A DNA stretch of 8,366 nt from Bacteroidales bacterium (GTDB lineage Bacteria; Bacteroidota; Bacteroidia; Bacteroidales; UBA12077), in assembly GCA_030156305.1 (NCBI GenBank), contig JASGMZ010000128.1, forward strand, positions 1 to 8,366. Reading direction: 5' to 3'. The notes beneath the pieces were generated by a model, which saw only the letters and a list, made by a program, of their open reading frames with translations, was not told the DNA's origin and made no database searches. How positions within the stretch are numbered: position 1 is the first letter of the stretch; each line of letters starts with the position of its first letter. This document shows positions 4,855 to 8,366 of this stretch, in pieces. The position numbers and the translations under genes are program-made.

Positions 4855-5890
4855 ATGATGCGCTTTTTAAAATTGCTTTATTGATTTGCTTTACAAAACC
4901 TGGCCCATTGTATATAAAACCAGTATAAACCTGAATTAATGTTGCTCCGGCGGCGAGTTTTTCCAGCGCATCTTCTACGGTCATTATTCCACCAACACCA
5001 ATAATAGGCATATTTCCTTCTGTTTTTTCATGCAGATATCGAATAATTTCAGTTGAACGTTTGGTTAACGGAGTACCGCTTAATCCTCCCTCACCAATTT
5101 TTGTAATTTTATCTTCCGTTGTTTTTAATTCTTCTCTCGACCTTGTCGTATTGGTAGCAACAATACCATCTAACCCTGTAATATTGAATGTTTCAACTAC
5201 ATCATCTAATTGCTCCCGGGTTAAATCGGGCGATATTTTTAATAAAATGGGTTTGTATTTTTCTTTTGTTTGTCGGATTTTCGTTAATTTATTTAATATA
5301 GTAATGGTAGAATCTTTGTCTTGTAATTTGTCTAAATCTTTAATATTCGGGCAACTTAGGTTAACTACAAAATAATCTACGTACGCATATAACCTTTCAA
5401 AACAGTAAACATAATCATCTAACGCATTATTATTAGGAGTTAAGGTGTTTTTACCTATATTTCCACCAATAATAACTTTATGATGTTTGTTTTTTAATTT
5501 TTTGACTGCATAATCTATCCCTTTATTATTAAATCCCATCCGGTTGATTAGTCCAGAATCTTTAGGAATTCGGAAAGACCTTGGTTTTGGGTTCCCTGAT
5601 TGTGGTTTGGGAGTTACAGTACCAATTTCTATAAATGAAAATCCAAAAGAGGAAAATTGATTATACACTTCGGCGTTTTTATCAAAACCTGCTGCAAAAC
5701 CAACAGGATTATCGAATTTTATACCGAGAAAAGTTCGTTTTAATTGTTCATCTTTTACTGAATAGATTCTTTTAATTAATGATTGAATACCAGGAATTTT
5801 AAAAGCAATTTTTAAAATAAATACAATAAGATGATGAATGGATTCGGGTGGAAGAAGAAATAGTAGGGGTTGAATGATTCGTTTATACAT
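4853..5890 (-). CDS. pyrD: Dihydroorotate dehydrogenase (quinone), class 2
   Basis: The enzyme oxidises dihydroorotate to orotate in pyrimidine synthesis, passing electrons through FMN to membrane quinone. From the ATG at 5888-5890 it has 345 residues, close to E. coli PyrD. It opens MYKRIIQPLLFLLPPESIHH, aligning with the class-2 N-terminal quinone-binding helices. FMN and substrate motifs include GFAAGFDKNAE (64-74), EIGTVTPKPQ (88-97), INRMGFNN (115-122) and a late GVGGI segment. The base motif is NLSCPN (177-182): Cys180 sits where class-2 enzymes normally carry Ser. A TTG start 15 bp upstream (5903-5905) is possible, but it overlaps a -7 promoter element, so the ATG is preferred. The gene lies 40 bp downstream of an XRE regulator on the same strand and converges on the tRNA-Lys array. 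Confidence 0.95.
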   Translation of the reverse strand: MYKRIIQPLLFLLPPESIHHLIVFILKIAFKIPGIQSLIKRIYSVKDEQLKRTFLGIKFDNPVGFAAGFDKNAEVYNQFSSFGFSFIEIGTVTPKPQSGNPKPRSFRIPKDSGLINRMGFNNKGIDYAVKKLKNKHHKVIIGGNIGKNTLTPNNNALDDYVYCFERLYAYVDYFVVNLSCPNIKDLDKLQDKDSTITILNKLTKIRQTKEKYKPILLKISPDLTREQLDDVVETFNITGLDGIVATNTTRSREELKTTEDKITKIGEGGLSGTPLTKRSTEIIRYLHEKTEGNMPIIGVGGIMTVEDALEKLAAGATLIQVYTGFIYNGPGFVKQINKAILKSAS

Positions 5891-5902
5891 ACAATTTTTG
5901 TA

Positions 5903-5910
5903 CAAAGATA
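5903..5910 (-). promoter_or_regulatory. -7 element of a pyrD promoter
   Basis: On the minus strand TATCTTTG is an exact TAnnTTTG match, 12 bp before the ATG at 5890. No TTG lies 19 bp upstream. If used, the leader would be only a few bases long, and the in-frame TTG codon at 5903-5905 would lie inside the promoter and not in the message. Confidence 0.45.
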
Positions 5911-5930
5911 ATATTCTTTTATGATATTAT

Positions 5931-6356
5931 TTAAGGTTTATATTCTTTAAATTTACCGTCATTATAAAATATTACAATTCGTTCAATTTTCTGTTTATTT
6001 TCATTTCCTGTCATATTGGGTTTAACTGTTTCAGATTTTTTTAATTCCATATTATCATCCATCGTATTATGAATATGCGATTCTCGTGAGGTTAATTTTT
6101 TATTTTCCTCAGAGGATTGAAAATCCTGGTCGAACAGCGTTTTTTGATGAATATACATTTCCCCTTTTCCTGTTATTAGCCATTGGGCATTTAAATCAGG
6201 GTAGGCTATCAGAATTTTTTCAATAAAATCAAAGCTTGGTTTATTTCTGCCGGATAATATATGAGAGATACTTGAACGCTGCACATCAATCATATCGGCA
6301 AGTTTTGTTGCTGATATTTGTTTGTCTTTTAAAAGCGCTAATATTCGTTCTTTCAT
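5931..6356 (-). CDS. XRE-family helix-turn-helix transcriptional regulator
   Basis: A 141-residue protein from the ATG at 6354-6356. Residues 1-50 form an XRE/Cro-type HTH: MKERILALLKDKQIS, then TKLADMIDVQRSSISHILSG with the recognition helix at about 26-37, then NKPSFDFIEKILIAYPDLNAQWLITGKGEMY. The last motif is typical of the Bacteroidota branch. The middle (about 75-122) is polar and probably disordered. The C-terminus, IERIVIFYNDGKFKEYKP, is a compact strand-like motif that I recall as conserved in this group. A longer reading from 6464 is possible but would translate through the four-copy dyad array and adds a hydrophobic, non-family N-terminus, so the short start is chosen. It probably autoregulates through that array. 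It lies 40 bp upstream of pyrD; whether it regulates pyrD is not shown. Confidence 0.88.
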   Translation of the reverse strand: MKERILALLKDKQISATKLADMIDVQRSSISHILSGRNKPSFDFIEKILIAYPDLNAQWLITGKGEMYIHQKTLFDQDFQSSEENKKLTSRESHIHNTMDDNMELKKSETVKPNMTGNENKQKIERIVIFYNDGKFKEYKP

Positions 6357-6370
6357 TTGCTTTATTGTTT

Positions 6371-6438
6371 TTACAAATGTAATTAAAAAATAGTACAAAT
6401 GTAATAACAAATGTAAACTTAAGCGGTTACAAATGTAA
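6371..6438 (-). promoter_or_regulatory. Four-copy dyad operator array upstream of the XRE gene
   Basis: Four 12-bp sites, each with ACAAATGTAA, start at 6371, 6393, 6405 and 6427. The outer two are the perfect dyad TTACA-AA-TGTAA; the inner two are GTACAAATGTAA and TAACAAATGTAA, with one damaged half-site each. Offsets are 22, 12 and 22 bp, and the inner two abut. On the minus strand every copy reads TACATTTG, which also fits the -7 consensus TAnnTTTG. The copy at 6371-6382 is placed to serve as the -7 element of the XRE gene, 17 bp before its ATG. Repressor binding here would block that promoter. Autoregulation is an inference. Confidence 0.7.
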
Positions 6439-6550
6439 TTTATTAATATTATCGATGATTTCAAAAATTAGGTAAATAATTAATCTAAAATGTGCATAAA
6501 AGCATATGGTTGCATATAGTAATTAGTGCATCTTAGAAAACACCAGTTTT

Positions 6551-6681
6551 TTTAGTGGCGTAATAAAAAACGTCAAGAACAAGGTTTGCGAAGAATTGGC
6601 AGCCAGGAGTTTACTGACGTAAATGACTGGTTGCCAATGCGAGCGTAACGCAGTTATTGACGTTTTCTTATAGCCACTAAA
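6551..6681. repeat. 131-bp nested palindrome, MITE-like or structured RNA
   Basis: Outer arms TTTAGTGGC (6551-6559) and GCCACTAAA (6673-6681) are perfect inverted repeats. Inside them AAAACGTCAA (6567-6576) pairs with TTGACGTTTT (6657-6666), and ATTGGCAGCCAG (6595-6606) pairs with CTGGTTGCCAAT (6627-6638) with one mismatch that is a G-T wobble. At the centre TTTAC (6610-6614) pairs with GTAAA (6619-6623) around a TGAC loop. It is visibly richer in G and C than its surroundings. No transposase, no significant ORF and no clear target-site duplication are present. It could be a non-autonomous transposable element, a REP-like repeat or a structured transcript. Confidence 0.65.
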
Positions 6682-7133
6682 TATTAAAGCATTCCTCGCC
6701 TGTTATGTTAGCCTTTATGAATCAAATATTACAATATTTATAAATAGGATGGAAGCATTATAACTACACATATTAATCTTAAAAAATCCATTTATTTAAC
6801 CAATACTTTAAATATATTCTATAAAATGCTGGTTTATTGTTATATATATTAACAAATTAGCTGAAATTATATTATTTAATTCAAAACCATCAGTTAAATT
6901 TAATTTTTTACTTTATTTAATCATTATAACTAACTGATATTATGATTATAATAGCTATTTAGAATAATTATTCGAAGTAGACGATATTTATGTTTATTGT
7001 ATGTTACATAAGTAATTAATAACTTTTTACAATTTGTTTACATTTGTATAATTTAGCTTGTTTAAACAGTTTGATATGAAAAATTGTTGTAATAATATTC
7101 AAACCTTTTTTAGATTAATAAATTAAGATTCCT
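6682..7133. other. AT-rich intergenic stretch with no gene recognised
   Basis: This part of the gap before fabG is extremely rich in A and T and has no ORF of useful length. The only item noted is TTACATTTGTAT at 7038-7049, described separately. A 16-codon ORF starting at 7076 (MKNCCNN...) is too short to support. Confidence 0.5.
7038..7049 (+). promoter_or_regulatory. Fifth operator-like dyad, upstream of fabG
   Basis: TTACATTTGTAT is the reverse complement of the array site at 6371-6382 except for one end base. It also contains TACATTTG, a plus-strand -7 consensus match at 7039-7046. It lies about 130 bp before fabG. If the XRE protein binds the array it might also bind here, but a single site in AT-rich DNA can arise by chance. 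Confidence 0.35.
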
Positions 7134-7141
7134 TATTTTTG
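7134..7141 (+). promoter_or_regulatory. -7 promoter element of fabG
   Basis: TATTTTTG is an exact TAnnTTTG match, 40 bp before the ATG at 7182. A TTG 19 bp upstream is lacking; only a T-run followed by AG is there. Confidence 0.45.
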
Positions 7142-7181
7142 TTTATTTAAAGAATCAATTTAAACCAATAAATATATCACT

Positions 7182-7928
7182 ATGAAACTATTAGAAGGTA
7201 AAACTGTTATAATAACCGGTGCAGCGAGAGGAATTGGCAAGGCAATAGCCTTAAAATTAGCTGAATATGGAGCTAATATTGCATTTACAGACCTTGAGTA
7301 TAACGATGCAGCAAAAGAAGTTGAACAAGAATTAGAAAAGTTCGGCATTAAAGCTAAAGGTTACGCATCGGATGCCAGTAATTTTGAAGAAACACAGCAA
7401 GTTGTAGATAAAATTCAAAAAGAATTTGGAAGTATAGATGTTTTAGTCAATAATGCTGGAATCACACAAGATACGTTATTAATGCGAATGTCTGAGCAAC
7501 AATGGGATGCTGTAATTAAGATTAATCTAAAATCGGTATTTAACTTTACTAAAGCTGCACAAAAATATATGTTAAAGCAAAAATCAGGTTCCATTATTAA
7601 CCTAAGCTCTGTTGTTGGTGTAGCTGGAAATGCCGGACAAGCAAACTATTCTGCATCTAAAGCAGGAATTATTGGTTTTACCAAGTCGGTAGCAAAAGAA
7701 GTCGGCTCAAGAAATATCCGTTGTAATGCTATCGCGCCTGGTTTTATTATTACCGAAATGACGGCTAAACTTTCTGAGGATGTCAGGAAAGAATGGGAAC
7801 AAAAAATTCCTTTACGCCGGGGTGGTACACCCGAAGATGTTGCAAATACAGCACTGTTTTTAGCCTCAGAACTTTCGTCTTATGTGAGCGGCCAGGTTAT
7901 CAATGTTTGTGGAGCAATGCAAACTTAG
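7182..7928 (+). CDS. fabG: 3-oxoacyl-[acyl-carrier-protein] reductase (FabG type)
   Basis: A 248-residue classical SDR of normal FabG length. It should reduce 3-oxoacyl-ACP to 3-hydroxyacyl-ACP with NADPH in the fatty-acid elongation cycle. Visible motifs are TGAARGIG at residues 12-19, NNAG at 90-93, and the catalytic set Asn115, Ser143, Tyr156 and Lys160. The block INLSSVVGVAGNAGQANYSASKAG (139-162) closely follows the FabG consensus, as do ITQDTLLMRM (94-103) and RCNAIAPGFIITEMT. The C-terminus ends GQVINVCGAMQT, where most FabG proteins have a GGM sequence. No acpP, fabF or fabD lies beside it, so it stands apart from a fab cluster and could instead serve a related 3-oxoacyl pathway. There is no Shine-Dalgarno sequence; the gene has its own -7 element and a strong terminator 26 bp after the stop. 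Confidence 0.9.
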   Translation: MKLLEGKTVIITGAARGIGKAIALKLAEYGANIAFTDLEYNDAAKEVEQELEKFGIKAKGYASDASNFEETQQVVDKIQKEFGSIDVLVNNAGITQDTLLMRMSEQQWDAVIKINLKSVFNFTKAAQKYMLKQKSGSIINLSSVVGVAGNAGQANYSASKAGIIGFTKSVAKEVGSRNIRCNAIAPGFIITEMTAKLSEDVRKEWEQKIPLRRGGTPEDVANTALFLASELSSYVSGQVINVCGAMQT

Positions 7929-7954
7929 TGTTCTCCGAAAAATATTTATACCTT

Positions 7955-7989
7955 AAAAGCACTTATATCAATTTTATAAGTGCTTTTTT
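7955..7989 (+). terminator. Intrinsic terminator of fabG
   Basis: AAAAGCACTTATA (7955-7967) and TATAAGTGCTTTT (7975-7987) form a perfect 13-bp stem with a 7-nt loop. The T-run continues to 7989. Confidence 0.88.
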
Positions 7990-8092
7990 ACATTTTTCTT
8001 TTTATATTATAATTTTGTAATAATTTTTTTTACAAATAATAAACAATTTTGGCACTTATTTTGTGTTTATTAAACAATAAATATTAATAAAA

Positions 8093-8366
8093 ATGAAATC
8101 AAACAGAATTTATTTTCTTTTTTTAATAATACTGGCATTCCTATTACAAAATTGTGCACCTAAAATTAAATCACTTACCATTGAAACCATTTCTCCTTCA
8201 AGTATTAATTTTCCCAAAAATGCTAATAAAATAGCTTTTGTTAACTTCGAAAATGATATCAATAATGATGGAAACATAGATTCAATGTTATATAACCTCA
8301 TTACCAATGAAATGGCATTAGGATTTAGAGATGCTATTTTTTCGGCTGCATCTATTGATACTTCCG
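8093..8366 (+). CDS. Putative lipoprotein, 5' part only (cut by window end)
   Basis: The reading frame opens at ATG 8093-8095 and runs without a stop to the window end, giving 91 residues. The N-terminus is MKSNR, a hydrophobic run (residues 6-18), then LLQNC with Cys21. This looks like a lipoprotein signal peptide, although Asn at the -1 position is not the canonical Gly/Ala/Ser. After Cys21 come APKIKSLTIETISPSSINFP, then NKIAFVNFEND and SMLYNLITNEMALGFRDAI. The layout is reminiscent of Bacteroidota lipoproteins of the DUF6340 type, but I am not certain of the family. It should be anchored in the envelope facing the periplasm or the surface. It follows the fabG terminator and therefore has its own promoter, which I could not place confidently. 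Confidence 0.7.
   Translation, partial: MKSNRIYFLFLIILAFLLQNCAPKIKSLTIETISPSSINFPKNANKIAFVNFENDINNDGNIDSMLYNLITNEMALGFRDAIFSAASIDTS

Noticed and set aside
5891..5905. TTG start for pyrD giving five extra residues.
   Set aside because: The TTG overlaps an exact TAnnTTTG promoter element, and the ATG-started protein aligns with the usual MY... beginning of class-2 PyrD.
6357..6464. N-terminal extension of the XRE regulator starting at 6464.
   Set aside because: It would run through the four-copy dyad array and a -7 promoter match, and it adds a hydrophobic segment not found in this HTH family. The ATG at 6354-6356 gives a normal HTH N-terminus.
6494..6531. Repeated GCAT(A) units, including a GCATAT direct repeat offset by 10 bp.
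   Set aside because: The units are short and irregular; without conservation data they cannot be separated from chance.
6551..6720. Reading the palindrome and the adjoining CGCCTGTTATGTTAG segment as an integron attC site.
   Set aside because: The expected paired R and L boxes were not found in the right arrangement, and no integron integrase or cassette gene is present.
7076..7126. Small ORF (MKNCCNN..., 16 residues) upstream of fabG as a possible leader peptide.
   Set aside because: It is too short, lies in very AT-rich DNA and has no supporting start signal or recognisable attenuator.
7160..7348. Minus-strand ORF overlapping the 5' end of fabG.
   Set aside because: It is the antisense shadow of a well-supported coding sequence and has no family features.
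8014..8036. TTTGTAA/TTACAAA inverted repeat upstream of the lipoprotein gene as another operator.
   Set aside because: The half-sites are 9 bp apart, not 2 as in the array dyads, and the region is simple-sequence AT-rich DNA.

Overview
This window is AT-rich bacterial DNA, most likely from a member of the Bacteroidota. The evidence is a DUF4252/ECF-sigma gene group, the absence of clear Shine-Dalgarno sequences, and promoters of the Bacteroidota form TTG-N19-TAnnTTTG. The three tRNA promoters match that form at exact spacing. The genus cannot be read from the sequence.

Layout. Positions 4-2180, all on the minus strand, hold a four-gene group: a secreted DUF4252 protein, an ECF sigma factor, an overlapping single-pass membrane protein that is probably its anti-sigma factor, and a second DUF4252 protein. 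The two DUF4252 genes are same-length paralogues that bracket the regulator pair. At 2333-2554 a small DUF2905 membrane protein reads the other way. Its stop codon shares the palindrome TTAA with the stop of a minus-strand hotdog thioesterase. An SDR oxidoreductase lies 10 bp upstream of that thioesterase and is probably co-transcribed with it.

Positions 3957-4854 hold three tandem tRNA-Lys genes (anticodons TTT, CTT, TTT). Each has its own promoter and its own hairpin terminator. The units are copies of one another, and two of them carry a short relic of a tRNA 3' end downstream. The third terminator runs into the stop codon of pyrD, a quinone-type dihydroorotate dehydrogenase on the minus strand. 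Upstream of pyrD is a small XRE/HTH regulator. Its 5' region has four copies of the dyad TTACA-N2-TGTAA at offsets of 22, 12 and 22 bp, which is a strong candidate for an operator array.

Positions 6439-7181 are mostly non-coding. They contain a 131-bp nested palindrome at 6551-6681 (MITE-like or a structured RNA) and a fifth copy of the operator-like dyad. A fabG-type reductase follows on the plus strand, with a strong terminator after it. The window closes with the 5' part of a lipoprotein gene that runs off the end.

Together these are one envelope-signalling cassette, lipid/acyl-CoA enzymes, pyrimidine synthesis and translation genes: mainly core chromosome. No phage, CRISPR, toxin or defence genes were recognised. 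The least explained parts are the dyad array, the 131-bp palindrome, the tRNA-Lys repeat units and the sigma/DUF4252 group.
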